DNA of 42,120 nt from Lachnospiraceae bacterium (GTDB taxonomy: Bacteria; Bacillota; Clostridia; Lachnospirales; Lachnospiraceae): contig JAILLI010000047.1 in the NCBI GenBank assembly GCA_024693225.1, forward strand, positions 1 to 42,120, read 5' to 3'. This document shows, one piece after another, positions 1 through 8,272 of this stretch. The first letter of the stretch is position 1, and the number at the start of each line of letters is the position of its first letter. A program made the position numbers and the translations under genes. Under the pieces are notes generated by a model. The model saw nothing but the letters and a program-made list of their open reading frames with translations. It had not been told where the DNA came from and made no database searches.

Positions 1-124
1 TCGCTCAAACAGTCCTCGACGCTTCAGGATAGCCTTCGCGTCTGCGGAACTCGCTTTGTGGCATCCCTGCAGACACCCGCTTCTCTCTGAACATTAACAG
101 TCAAGATAATTAAATGACGCTATA
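1..124. other. Non-coding edge region with a hairpin
   Basis: No convincing reading frame lies in these 124 bases. GTCTGC at 40-45 pairs with GCAGAC at 69-74, with a short GGA/TCC extension inside, so the stretch can fold. It lies just downstream of the minus-strand CapA-like gene and may act in transcript ending, but there is no clean T run. It may also be the end of a longer structured repeat cut by the window edge. Confidence 0.3.
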
Positions 125-1285
125 CTATATCTGGGACAACATATAGTCGACCAGGCGGGTCAAACCACAGGATCTTGCTTTTTTTATGTCAAAAGTCTGA
201 GACAGGGGATATATGATCTGCATGTCAAGGGTCTCTTTCGGGACCCGTCCGCTCCGCAGGGGCTCATAGAAATTGCGGACAAAATCTTCCTCGGTCGCAT
301 TTTCAAAATCCTTGGGGCGTAGATAGCGGAGCTGGCGTTTGGTGTTTTCGATAAGAACCTTTGCCGCAAGGGCTTCAAGGAGGTCGTAATCATCCTTTTG
401 CACATCGCAGAAGACGGGCGGGGCATCGCAGGAAACTATACGCCCGCATGTACGGTCAACCTTTATCCCCATTGGTTCAAATGAAAATGTCTCCCTGTCA
501 AGACGAAGCTTTAAGAGCATGCCGTACTCGGTGTACATCTGGCTTCTCTGATAGTCGGTATCAAAGATAAAATTCCCAAGAGAATAGAATATGGCCTTGG
601 AGCCGAAAAGCTCGTAATTGTTGACCACGTGAGGGTGGTGGGCTATCACTATGTCTGCCCCCATGTCCAGATAGGCCAGATAACGGTCCCTGGTATAGGG
701 GGAGGGAAGGGCTGTGAACTCCTCGCCCGCATGGGCAACTACTATGGCCCACCGGCAGGTGCTTTTGATCTGTTCTATGCGCTTTCTTATAAGGTCAAGG
801 TCACTCCAGGAAAAACAGCCGGGAGTGGTATCGCCCGCCTTTCTGCAGGCCCGCTGGTAACCCACCCCTATCATGCCTATGCCGCCGGCAGCATCGATAA
901 AAAGAGGGGCTGATGCCGCCTCAAGGTCCATACCGGCCCCTAAAGTCTTTGCCCCGCTTGCGGCTGCAATGTCAAGGGTGCTCTTTATGCCTTCCGGTCC
1001 CGCATCCATTATGTGGTTATTGCATATGTTCCAGATATCGGCCCCCATCTTTTGAAGAAAGGAGGCGACACCGGGATCCATGCTGTGATAGAGATTGTCA
1101 GAAGGCTCATTGACATCGTAGGTCTTTTTATAAAGGGGGCCCTCGACATTGACGATAAGGCTGTCAGTGTCTTTTAAAAAGGCTGCCACTTCAGGGGACA
1201 GAAGGTCATCATCTTCCCATCTGCCCTCCATGTATTTGTCAAATCCTATATCACCGGTAAAGGTGAGGGTTATGGTATCACTCAT
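125..1285 (-). CDS. CapA-family metallophosphatase-like protein
   Basis: This 386-residue protein belongs to the CapA/PGA_cap family, calcineurin-like phosphoesterase folds tied to poly-gamma-glutamate or other envelope polymers. Visible metal-site motifs in order are FTGDIGF near the start, NVEGPL, ICNNHIMDAG, VVAHAGEE and IAHHPHVV followed by SLGNFIF. No signal peptide or membrane segment is seen, so it may act in the cytoplasm. I chose ATG at 1285 (MSDTIT...) rather than the longer ORF because AGGGAGC lies just upstream and the family similarity begins here. It overlaps the 3' end of murD by 8 bases, so the two are probably translationally coupled and the protein may work with cell-wall synthesis. 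The substrate is unknown. Confidence 0.85.
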   Translation of the reverse strand: MSDTITLTFTGDIGFDKYMEGRWEDDDLLSPEVAAFLKDTDSLIVNVEGPLYKKTYDVNEPSDNLYHSMDPGVASFLQKMGADIWNICNNHIMDAGPEGIKSTLDIAAASGAKTLGAGMDLEAASAPLFIDAAGGIGMIGVGYQRACRKAGDTTPGCFSWSDLDLIRKRIEQIKSTCRWAIVVAHAGEEFTALPSPYTRDRYLAYLDMGADIVIAHHPHVVNNYELFGSKAIFYSLGNFIFDTDYQRSQMYTEYGMLLKLRLDRETFSFEPMGIKVDRTCGRIVSCDAPPVFCDVQKDDYDLLEALAAKVLIENTKRQLRYLRPKDFENATEEDFVRNFYEPLRSGRVPKETLDMQIIYPLSQTFDIKKARSCGLTRLVDYMLSQI

Positions 1286-2462
1286 TGCAAAGCTCCCTGA
1301 AGACGTCCCCGCGCTCCTCGAAGTTCTTAAAGTACCCGTAGCTTGCCGAAGCCGGCGACAGTATAACGGCAAAGCCGGGCGCCGTGATTGCCTTTGCCAG
1401 CTTTACGGCCTCTGCCAGATCACCGGCATATCTGCAGTTGTCGCTCTTTTCAACGCTGTCGTATATGCGCTTTCCAGAAGCGTATGAGAAGATATAGTTG
1501 TATTCCCTGTGGGAATTGATGTAGTCGATCAGAAGATCATAGTTGATGCCCCTGTCCATGCCACCTATGAGAACGGTGGCGGCATTGGGAACGGAAGTCA
1601 GGGCCTGTATGGTGGCCGAGGGTATGGTGGATATGGAGTCGTCATAATAATCCACCCCTTCTATGGTACCTATGTACTCCAGACGGTGAGGGAGACCTTT
1701 AAAGTCTGAAAGAGCCCCCCTTATGGAATCCTCATCGATCCCGAAGACCGAGGAGCAGATCTTATATACAAAATGGGCGTTGTAATCGTTATGGTGGCCG
1801 AGGACCTTAAGATCGTAGGATGGTATATCTGACCGGTCTATGACCGTGGTATGTGCCCTGGTTTCAAGATGCGGCACGTTGTCCCCGACGAAGAAGAAGT
1901 CGTCCTCCCCCTGGTGGGCCGTTATATTGGCCTTGGCCGCAAAGTAGCGGTCAACAGTCTTATAATAATCCAGATGCTCCTCAAAGAGGTTTAAAAAGAC
2001 GGCTATATGGGGGGAAATGTCAAGGTGGGCCAGCTGGTGGCATGACATCTCAAAGACAACGACGGTATCGTCATCAATGTCCCCAAAGCTGTTAAGACAG
2101 GGCTCTCCTATGTTGCCGACAAGCAGGGTTTTATGCCCCGTTGCCGAAAGGGTGTGGTAGAGCATTGATGATGTCGTGCTTTTGCCCTTTGTGCCGGTGA
2201 CACCTATGGTATTTTTCCTGTAGCACTCAAGGAATATCCGGGTCTGGGAGGTAAAGCGGGGGTCATAGGTGTCAAGGACTATCCCCGGACTCTTGATGAT
2301 ATAGTCGTAGTCCTCCTCCTTCATATCTTCTCTTTTTCCTTCGAAGACATCCACAAGGAGGGGGCGGCAGTACCTGTCCAGGAATTCCTTTGTTGAGCGC
2401 CCCTCGCGCCCGAAGCCCCATATCAGTATCTTTTTGTTGTCAAATCTGTCATAGGTAAGCAT
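1278..2462 (-). CDS. murD: UDP-N-acetylmuramoylalanine--D-glutamate ligase MurD
   Basis: MurD adds D-glutamate to UDP-MurNAc-L-alanine in the cytoplasm, the second amino-acid step of peptidoglycan precursor synthesis. The protein has the N-terminal Rossmann-like segment (KKILIWGFGREG), the Mur-ligase ATP loop GVTGTKGKSTT, FEMSCHQL, NLFEEHLDYY, and a C-terminal domain with LIGGMDRG and LSPASASYGYF. At about 394 residues it is a little shorter than usual (about 450). The start is uncertain: ATG at 2462 is used here, but an in-frame TTG at 2471 gives three more residues, and neither has a clear Shine-Dalgarno. It sits directly after a hairpin terminator of the upstream gene and overlaps the CapA-like gene by 8 bases. 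Confidence 0.92.
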   Translation of the reverse strand: MLTYDRFDNKKILIWGFGREGRSTKEFLDRYCRPLLVDVFEGKREDMKEEDYDYIIKSPGIVLDTYDPRFTSQTRIFLECYRKNTIGVTGTKGKSTTSSMLYHTLSATGHKTLLVGNIGEPCLNSFGDIDDDTVVVFEMSCHQLAHLDISPHIAVFLNLFEEHLDYYKTVDRYFAAKANITAHQGEDDFFFVGDNVPHLETRAHTTVIDRSDIPSYDLKVLGHHNDYNAHFVYKICSSVFGIDEDSIRGALSDFKGLPHRLEYIGTIEGVDYYDDSISTIPSATIQALTSVPNAATVLIGGMDRGINYDLLIDYINSHREYNYIFSYASGKRIYDSVEKSDNCRYAGDLAEAVKLAKAITAPGFAVILSPASASYGYFKNFEERGDVFRELCNE

Positions 2463-2474
2463 ATTTTTCAACCG

Positions 2475-2510
2475 GTTTTTAAAATCGCCTGCAGCAAAGC
2501 GCAGGCGATC
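2475..2510 (-). terminator. Rho-independent terminator between the zinc-ribbon gene and murD
   Basis: On the minus strand, ATCGCCTGC (2509-2501) pairs perfectly with GCAGGCGAT (2492-2484) around an 8-base loop and runs into TTTTAAAAA. It follows the zinc-ribbon gene and ends only about 13 bases before the murD start codon. It could therefore also act as an attenuator if murD depends on readthrough. Confidence 0.7.
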
Positions 2511-2545
2511 TTGTGTCTTATTCTGTTGCAGATGCTGTCACTAAT

Positions 2546-3001
2546 TCAGTGAAGGGCCCCGATGGATCTGATGAGCCAGGGCTCCTTGGCCTGACCCTTG
2601 CATACCTGTACAAAGCAGATGATCCTGACAACGGAAAAGATCAGGACAAAGATGACACCTGCGATGGGAACTATGCATGTCCAGCACAGAACACAGGATA
2701 ACAGGTAAATGACGATGACAGTAACATCAAGCTTGAGGGCCTCGCGTGCGTGGAAGCTGGCATAAGGTGAATCCTTTGAAAGGACATTGCACAGAAGTAC
2801 CCCAAGTATTCCGAAAAGATAAGCTGTAAGAGCATATACCTTGTTATCCGAGATATCCTGTGCGTCATACTCTGCAGTATGGTCCCAGGCCTCGATGACA
2901 GGAGCCGCACTTTCGGGTGCGCTGCCAAGGACGGCACCGCAGGCGGGACAGACGGCAGCGCCGTCAGGAAGCTCTTTACCGCAATTTGAACAAAAAGCCA
3001 T
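2546..3001 (-). CDS. Zinc-ribbon membrane protein
   Basis: A 151-residue protein of unknown function. It starts with a zinc ribbon (CSNCGKEL...CPACG, residues 4-21), followed by a linker and a membrane part with three hydrophobic segments around residues 55-75, 92-110 and 112-132. The phrase YASFHAREALKLD between segments resembles small DUF4870-like membrane proteins, which often carry such an N-terminal ribbon in Clostridia; that family link is my inference. The start is firm: AAGGAGGT lies 8 bases before the ATG, and a promoter is seen upstream (3042-3070). The gene ends at its own terminator and appears to be transcribed on its own. Confidence 0.75.
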   Translation of the reverse strand: MAFCSNCGKELPDGAAVCPACGAVLGSAPESAAPVIEAWDHTAEYDAQDISDNKVYALTAYLFGILGVLLCNVLSKDSPYASFHAREALKLDVTVIVIYLLSCVLCWTCIVPIAGVIFVLIFSVVRIICFVQVCKGQAKEPWLIRSIGALH

Positions 3002-3041
3002 GATAAACTACCTCCTTATTAAATATCCAAAATGCCTTGTC

Positions 3042-3070
3042 ATTTTACCATTATTATAAAAAAAATACAA
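3042..3070 (-). promoter_or_regulatory. SigA-type promoter of the zinc-ribbon gene
   Basis: On the minus strand TTGTAT (3070-3065) and TAAAAT (3047-3042) are separated by 17 bases, a good match to vegetative -35/-10 boxes. It faces the zinc-ribbon gene and overlaps the region used by the divergent histidine kinase. Confidence 0.6.
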
Positions 3071-3076
3071 TCATTG

Positions 3077-3085
3077 TGATATACT
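3077..3085 (+). promoter_or_regulatory. Extended -10 element before the histidine kinase
   Basis: TGATATACT matches TGnTATAAT with one change. No good -35 is seen. Transcription would start near 3091-3093, at the ATG itself, implying a very short leader or none. Confidence 0.45.
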
Positions 3086-3092
3086 ATAGGAC

Positions 3093-5030
3093 ATGCAGTA
3101 CAATATATCCTATGACATCGCCGCGATACTTGTGCTCATAGTTTTAGCCGGCGGCATGAATACGGTGCTATACACGGATACACGCGGAGCCGGGCTCGTC
3201 CGCTTGTATGTTTACTGTGTGTTCATAAGTGCATTGATAGATGTTCTGACCGCCTACACCATAAGCTACGGTCATCTTATACCCGATCCGGTGAATGTGC
3301 TCCTGAACACCCTCTACCAGGTATCCTCCATAGCCTGCGTAGCAGTGGGGGTACGCACGGTCTTCAGTTATTATCCCCGTATCAGGAACAGGGATCTGGT
3401 GGCAAACCATATCCTCGTTGCACTTCTGGCACTTCTGATCACGGTCAATCTTTTTACCGGAGTGGTCTTTTATTTTGATGCGGGACGGTATATACACGGG
3501 CCCCTGTATTTTATGGCCTATATCATGTCCTTCCTGGTGATCATTCATGCTTTTTTCGTGGTGCTTGCAAACCGGGCCTACAGACCGGCAGTCACATCGA
3601 CCATAGTCATGTTCTTCCTGGCCATACCGATAATATTCTCCATAGTCCAGATGTTCCACCCTGATACCCTGCTCAATGCGTTCGGAGAGGCGTTCGCGGC
3701 CATCATCATGCTCTTTGCCCTTGAGACACCCGATTACAGAAAGCTGATGAAGACCATGAACGAGCTTGAAATTGCAAAGGAGGAAGCGAACATAGCCAAC
3801 AGGGCCAAGAGTGATTTTCTTGCCAGCATGTCCCATGAGATAAGGACACCGATAAACGGCATACTGGGAATGGATACCATGATACTCAGAGACTGCAGGG
3901 ACGACCAGATAGCCGAGTATGCGGAAAATATCAGGATATCGGGGAATGCCCTTCTGTCGATAATCAATGATATACTTGACTTAAGTAAGATCGAATCGGG
4001 AAAGATGGAGCTTGCAAGTGAGAGCTACGAGCTCTTTTCGATCCTCAGCGACTGTTATCAGATGAACCGGATGAGGGCTCTGGAAAAGGGGCTGGACTTT
4101 GTCATCGAAAACGATCCCGACATGCCCTCAATGTATCTGGGAGATGAGGTAAGGATCCGGCAGATAGTCAATAATCTCATATCAAATGGTATCAAGTATA
4201 CCAGGGAAGGCTTCGTAAAGGCCGGGGTCATCTGCAGCACGATCGAAGATCCTGAAGAGACCTTAGGGGATGCCGGGTACAGCATGCTCGAGATAAGGGT
4301 TTCGGATTCCGGCATAGGGATAAAGGAAGAAGACCTTGGCAGACTCTTTATGACCTTCTCAAGGCTTGAGGAGGAGAGGAACAGGAACATAGAGGGGACG
4401 GGGCTGGGCCTGCATATCACCAGGCAGATAGTAACGGCCATGAAGGGTACCATAGATGTTAAGAGTGAGTATGGAAAAGGCTCTGTATTTACGGTAAGGA
4501 TACCCCAGAAGATCATGGATAAAAGTCCCATGGGTGACTTTTCACAAAGGCTTAAGGACCGTATACACGTAGTAAAAAGCAGTACAGATATCATAAGCGC
4601 ACCCGGCAAAAAGGTCCTCGTGGTCGATGATGTTAAGATGAACATCCTTGTCTTTGCAGGCCTCCTAAAGGGGAGCGGGATGGAGATAGATACGGCTCTT
4701 TCAGGCCCTGAAGCGATAGAAAAGACAAAAGAGAAAAAATACGATATCATATTCATGGATCATCTGATGCCGGACATGGATGGTGTGGAAACACTTCACA
4801 GGATAAAAGAGGATGCATCGGGACCTAATGCCGATACTCCCGTTATAGTCCTTACGGCTAATGCCATCGTGGGAGTCCGCCCAATGTATATGGAAGAGGG
4901 CTTTGATAATTACCTGACAAAGCCTGTTGAACAGAATATACTTCTCAAGGTGATAAATGAAACCCTCTATCCTTCGGTGACGGATACCTCACAAAAGGAT
5001 CAGGGGACAAAGACAGAGAGTGGCTCATAA
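3093..5030 (+). CDS. Hybrid sensor histidine kinase with seven membrane helices
   Basis: This 645-residue membrane protein is a hybrid two-component kinase. About seven hydrophobic segments fill residues 9-215, then a short coiled coil leads to the HisKA dimerisation domain with SHEIRTP (phospho-acceptor His248). The ATPase domain shows the N box ([12 protein letters not shown]), DSGIGI and [10 protein letters not shown]-terminal receiver has VLVVDD, acceptor Asp556 in FMDHLMPD and the conserved Lys in LTKPV. No recognised ligand-binding domain or output regulator is present, so the signal and partner are unknown. The Shine-Dalgarno before the ATG is weak and the -10 lies close, so the message may be nearly leaderless. 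It is the first plus-strand gene, 32 bases before the chorismate mutase. Confidence 0.88.
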   Translation: MQYNISYDIAAILVLIVLAGGMNTVLYTDTRGAGLVRLYVYCVFISALIDVLTAYTISYGHLIPDPVNVLLNTLYQVSSIACVAVGVRTVFSYYPRIRNRDLVANHILVALLALLITVNLFTGVVFYFDAGRYIHGPLYFMAYIMSFLVIIHAFFVVLANRAYRPAVTSTIVMFFLAIPIIFSIVQMFHPDTLLNAFGEAFAAIIMLFALETPDYRKLMKTMNELEIAKEEANIANRAKSDFLASMSHEIRTPINGILGMDTMILRDCRDDQIAEYAENIRISGNALLSIINDILDLSKIESGKMELASESYELFSILSDCYQMNRMRALEKGLDFVIENDPDMPSMYLGDEVRIRQIVNNLISNGIKYTREGFVKAGVICSTIEDPEETLGDAGYSMLEIRVSDSGIGIKEEDLGRLFMTFSRLEEERNRNIEGTGLGLHITRQIVTAMKGTIDVKSEYGKGSVFTVRIPQKIMDKSPMGDFSQRLKDRIHVVKSSTDIISAPGKKVLVVDDVKMNILVFAGLLKGSGMEIDTALSGPEAIEKTKEKKYDIIFMDHLMPDMDGVETLHRIKEDASGPNADTPVIVLTANAIVGVRPMYMEEGFDNYLTKPVEQNILLKVINETLYPSVTDTSQKDQGTKTESGS

Positions 5031-5062
5031 GATGCAAAAGGCAGGGACAGGGAGGTGACGGT

Positions 5063-5425
5063 ATGGCAGAGGATATGAAAAAACTGAGAAAAAAGATAGA
5101 TGAGATCGATGATAAGATACTAAAGCTCTATGAAGAGCGGATGGATGTGGTAAGGTCCATAGGAAGATACAAGATGGAAAACTCTCTTCCGGTATATGAT
5201 GCCGCAAGGGAGGATGCCAAGCTGGAGGAGGTCTTTGCAAAAGTTAAGAACAAGGAATATGCCGACGGGGCAGCCCAGCTTTTTATCACCCTTATGCAGG
5301 CCAGCCGGGAGATGCAGGAGGAGATGATGGGGGTTTCCTATGACGGTTATGATGATTTTAACTGGGACGGGGAACCTGTAGGCATAGAGCTTGATCTTGG
5401 GGGAGATGACAATGTACGGAAGTGA
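5063..5425 (+). CDS. Chorismate mutase, AroQ type
   Basis: A 120-residue stand-alone chorismate mutase of the all-helical AroQ class, which turns chorismate into prephenate for Phe and Tyr synthesis. Aligned by eye to the E. coli P-protein mutase domain, the catalytic positions look kept: Arg in KLRKKID, Arg in EERMDVV, Lys in GRYKME, Arg-Glu in AAREDAK, and Ser/Gln in QASREMQ. A short acidic tail (about residues 95-120) follows the mutase fold. GGGAGGTGA precedes the ATG. The gene overlaps the next one by 14 bases and sits beside signalling and polyphosphate genes rather than aromatic synthesis genes, which is unusual. It may be catalytic or a regulatory reuse of the fold. Confidence 0.85.
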   Translation: MAEDMKKLRKKIDEIDDKILKLYEERMDVVRSIGRYKMENSLPVYDAAREDAKLEEVFAKVKNKEYADGAAQLFITLMQASREMQEEMMGVSYDGYDDFNWDGEPVGIELDLGGDDNVRK

Positions 5426-6701
5426 GATGATACTATACAGGGACTTTGTATACGGGGAGATCCTCGATGACCTTGACTATATCCTTACGGACAGGACAGA
5501 GGATGATGAGGACACCGTTGACAGGATGGATCTGTTTACGGGACGTCTCATAGAGCTTGCGGCCCGGTACGGATACAGCGGAAACTTATGGCAGGCTTAT
5601 CTTACCCTCATCATGGCCAACAATGAAAATGCCTATTCAAGAGCCTGTGAGATGAGAGGCGGTGTCGGGGGGAGCCTGCGTCAGGCCGCCCTTCACGATT
5701 TTGCCCTTTTCCGCAAGATGTTTGACCTTGACATAGGCAGGCTTGACAGGATATGCGGGACCGAAAACGCTAATCTTATAAGCAACTTCATCCCGGAAGA
5801 TGACAGGCCCTCTTCATACAACAGGAGGATCCGGGACCGTATCATGACCCTTCGTGACCAGCTTGCAGCCTCTTCGGATGATGAGGGATTTGCCGACTGC
5901 GTTGCCCAGTTTTACAAGGAGTTTGGTGTCGGAAGGTTCGGCCTTAACAAGGCATTCCGGATAGATGACAGTGAGGGGAGGGTAGAGATAAAGCCCATCA
6001 CCAACATAATGCATGTAAGCCTTGACGATCTGGTCGGATACGAGAGTGCCAAGGCAAAGCTCATAGCCAATACCGAAGCTTTTCTTGAAGGAAGGCCCTG
6101 CAACAACTGCCTCCTCTTCGGTGATGCCGGGACCGGCAAATCATCCTGTATCAAGGGGATCATGAACAGGTATTACGAGAGGGGGCTCCGTATCATAGAG
6201 ATATACAGGCACCAGTTCCGGTATCTGAACGAGATCATATCGCAGATCAAGAGCAGGAACTACCGCTTCATCATCTACATGGATGACCTGTCCTTTGAGG
6301 ATTACGAAACCGAATACAAGTATCTCAAGGCCGTCATCGAGGGAGGCCTTGAAAAGAAGCCCGCCAACATACTCATATATGCTACCTCCAACAGGCGGCA
6401 TATAGTAAGGGAGAAGTATTCGGACAAGCAGGACAGGGATGATGATCTTCATACCAACGATACGGTCCAGGAGAAGCTGTCCCTGGCTTACAGGTTCGGG
6501 GAGACCATTTTCTTTGCAAGACCCGACAAGAAACAGTTCGAACAGATCGTAAAAACCCTGGCCGACAGATACGGGGTCAGGATGGATGAAGAGGAGCTGC
6601 TCCTTGAGGCCAACAGATGGGAGCTGTCCCACGGCGGCCTGTCCGGAAGAACAGCCCAGCAGTTCATAGACCACCTGCTCGGCTGTGCAGCAGATAAATG
6701 A
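5412..6701 (+). CDS. AAA+ family ATPase, DUF815 type
   Basis: A 429-residue cytoplasmic ATPase resembling the DUF815 family of uncharacterised AAA+ proteins. The first 200 residues are helical and unrecognised. The ATPase core has Walker A GDAGTGKSS (residues 237-245), Walker B FIIYMDDLSFE (Asp291/Asp292) and a sensor-1-like ILIYATSNRRHI, which fits the DUF815 pattern. The ORF track begins at a TTG, but GGGGGAG at 5399-5405 is placed for ATG at 5412, so that start is used. The start lies inside the chorismate mutase gene, implying coupled translation. The natural partner is unknown; neighbours suggest a link with chorismate mutase or polyphosphate metabolism, which is inference only. Confidence 0.85.
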   Translation: MYGSEMILYRDFVYGEILDDLDYILTDRTEDDEDTVDRMDLFTGRLIELAARYGYSGNLWQAYLTLIMANNENAYSRACEMRGGVGGSLRQAALHDFALFRKMFDLDIGRLDRICGTENANLISNFIPEDDRPSSYNRRIRDRIMTLRDQLAASSDDEGFADCVAQFYKEFGVGRFGLNKAFRIDDSEGRVEIKPITNIMHVSLDDLVGYESAKAKLIANTEAFLEGRPCNNCLLFGDAGTGKSSCIKGIMNRYYERGLRIIEIYRHQFRYLNEIISQIKSRNYRFIIYMDDLSFEDYETEYKYLKAVIEGGLEKKPANILIYATSNRRHIVREKYSDKQDRDDDLHTNDTVQEKLSLAYRFGETIFFARPDKKQFEQIVKTLADRYGVRMDEEELLLEANRWELSHGGLSGRTAQQFIDHLLGCAADK

Positions 6702-6739
6702 TCTTTTTGAGCGAATCATAGAATAATCGGGAGGAAGAT

Positions 6740-8272
6740 ATGTCAGTAAGAACATTTGCCGCTATAGATGTCGGTTCATATGAGCTGGGTATGAAGATAT
6801 TCGAGTTTTCCGGCAAGGGCGGCATGAAAGAGATAGACAACATCCGACATTCGATAGAACTGGGAACGGATACATATCAGGACGGTATCATCAGCATGAG
6901 CCACATGGATGAGCTGTGCGAAGTCCTGTCCGATTTTTCATCCATAATGAAGTCATACAAGGTGGACGACTACAAGGCATACGGAACAAGCGCCATCAGG
7001 GAGACCAAGAACACAGCCATCGTTACCGAGCAGATAAAGCTCAGGACCGGGATCAGGCTGGATGTCCTGTCAAACTCCGAGCAGAGGTTCCTTCATTACA
7101 AGGCCGCGGCCCTCAAGGGATCCCGTTTTGACGAGTTCATCCGGGAAGGATGTGCTATTGCTGACATAGGCGGCGGATCCATCCAGATATCCCTCTTTGA
7201 CAATGACGCACTGGTCACGACCCAGAACATAAGGCTGGGGGTCCTTCGGGCAATGGATATGCTGGCGGCTCTGGCTCCCAGGACCAGGGATATGGAAGGC
7301 ATATTGAGGGAGCTCATAGACAACCAGCTACAGGTCTTCAGGAAGCTCTACCTGAAGGGAAGGAACATAAGGAACCTGATCCTGATAGATGATTATATCT
7401 CGGTCATGCTCTACCATATAGGAAGCCGTGACAGGACCTTTACGGCAGAGGATTTCCGGAAGCTGGCCACAAAGCTTAAGACCATGACAAAGAGTGAGAT
7501 AGCATCCGCTTACGGTCTCAATGAGGAGACGGTCCCCCTCCTTCTGCCCGCCATTTCCATAGTGTCAAGGGTACTCAAGATCACAAAAGCAGAGAACGTG
7601 TGGTCACCGGGCGTGTCCCTGTGCGACGGCATGGCATATGAGTATGCCGAGAAGGAGAAGCTGGTCAATTACAGGCATGATTTTGAGAACGATATCATAG
7701 CCTGTGCCAAGGTCATGTCCAAAAGGTACCAGGGCAACGAAGAGCGCAATGAGCTCATAGAAAAGGTTGCCGTAGACCTCTTTGAGGCGACGAAAAAGAT
7801 CCACGGGATGGGTAAGCGTGACAGGCTGATGCTCCGTATTGCTTCCCTCCTCAATGACTGCGGAAGGTATATCAGCATTGAGGCCGGCGCTGAGTGCGGA
7901 TATGATATCATAATGGCAACGGAGATGATAGGACTGTCCCATACCGAACGGGAGATAGTCGCCAACATAGTCCGATTCAACAAGATGCAGTTCATGTATT
8001 ACAACGAGCTGGCAGTACAGAGCGTACTTGATAAGAATTCCTACACCAGGATAGCAAAGCTTTCGGCCCTTTTCCGGCTTGCGGACGGCATATGCAGGAG
8101 CTACCGGACCAAGGTGAATGATGTCAGGTTCTCGGTAAAGGGGAATGAATTGGTGATAAATGTATACACACTCGATGACATAAACCTCGAACAGGGCTTC
8201 TTCTTCAGGAAGGCGTCACTGTTTGAGGAAGTTTTTTCCATAAAACCGGTGATGAGGTATAAGAGACTATGA
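6740..8272 (+). CDS. Ppx/GppA phosphatase family protein with altered motifs
   Basis: A 510-residue member of the exopolyphosphatase/guanosine pentaphosphatase family (ASKHA fold plus C-terminal HD-like domain). Family members shorten polyphosphate or hydrolyse pppGpp. The N-terminal phosphate loop reads AAIDVGSYELG where GSN is usual (Tyr14). The second loop reads DIGGGSIQIS where GGGSTE is usual (Gln149 for Glu). The HD site reads LLNDCG (Asn372) instead of LLHD/E-G. The SNSEQR segment keeps a Glu near the expected catalytic position. GGGAGGA precedes the ATG. The gene overlaps ppk by 4 bases (ATGA), the classic polyphosphate pair. Activity is likely but may be altered or regulatory. Confidence 0.85.
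   Translation: MSVRTFAAIDVGSYELGMKIFEFSGKGGMKEIDNIRHSIELGTDTYQDGIISMSHMDELCEVLSDFSSIMKSYKVDDYKAYGTSAIRETKNTAIVTEQIKLRTGIRLDVLSNSEQRFLHYKAAALKGSRFDEFIREGCAIADIGGGSIQISLFDNDALVTTQNIRLGVLRAMDMLAALAPRTRDMEGILRELIDNQLQVFRKLYLKGRNIRNLILIDDYISVMLYHIGSRDRTFTAEDFRKLATKLKTMTKSEIASAYGLNEETVPLLLPAISIVSRVLKITKAENVWSPGVSLCDGMAYEYAEKEKLVNYRHDFENDIIACAKVMSKRYQGNEERNELIEKVAVDLFEATKKIHGMGKRDRLMLRIASLLNDCGRYISIEAGAECGYDIIMATEMIGLSHTEREIVANIVRFNKMQFMYYNELAVQSVLDKNSYTRIAKLSALFRLADGICRSYRTKVNDVRFSVKGNELVINVYTLDDINLEQGFFFRKASLFEEVFSIKPVMRYKRL

Noticed and set aside
3168-4756. Long minus-strand ORFs inside the histidine kinase gene
   Set aside because: The sense strand encodes a complete, motif-rich kinase. The antisense frames have no recognisable domain.
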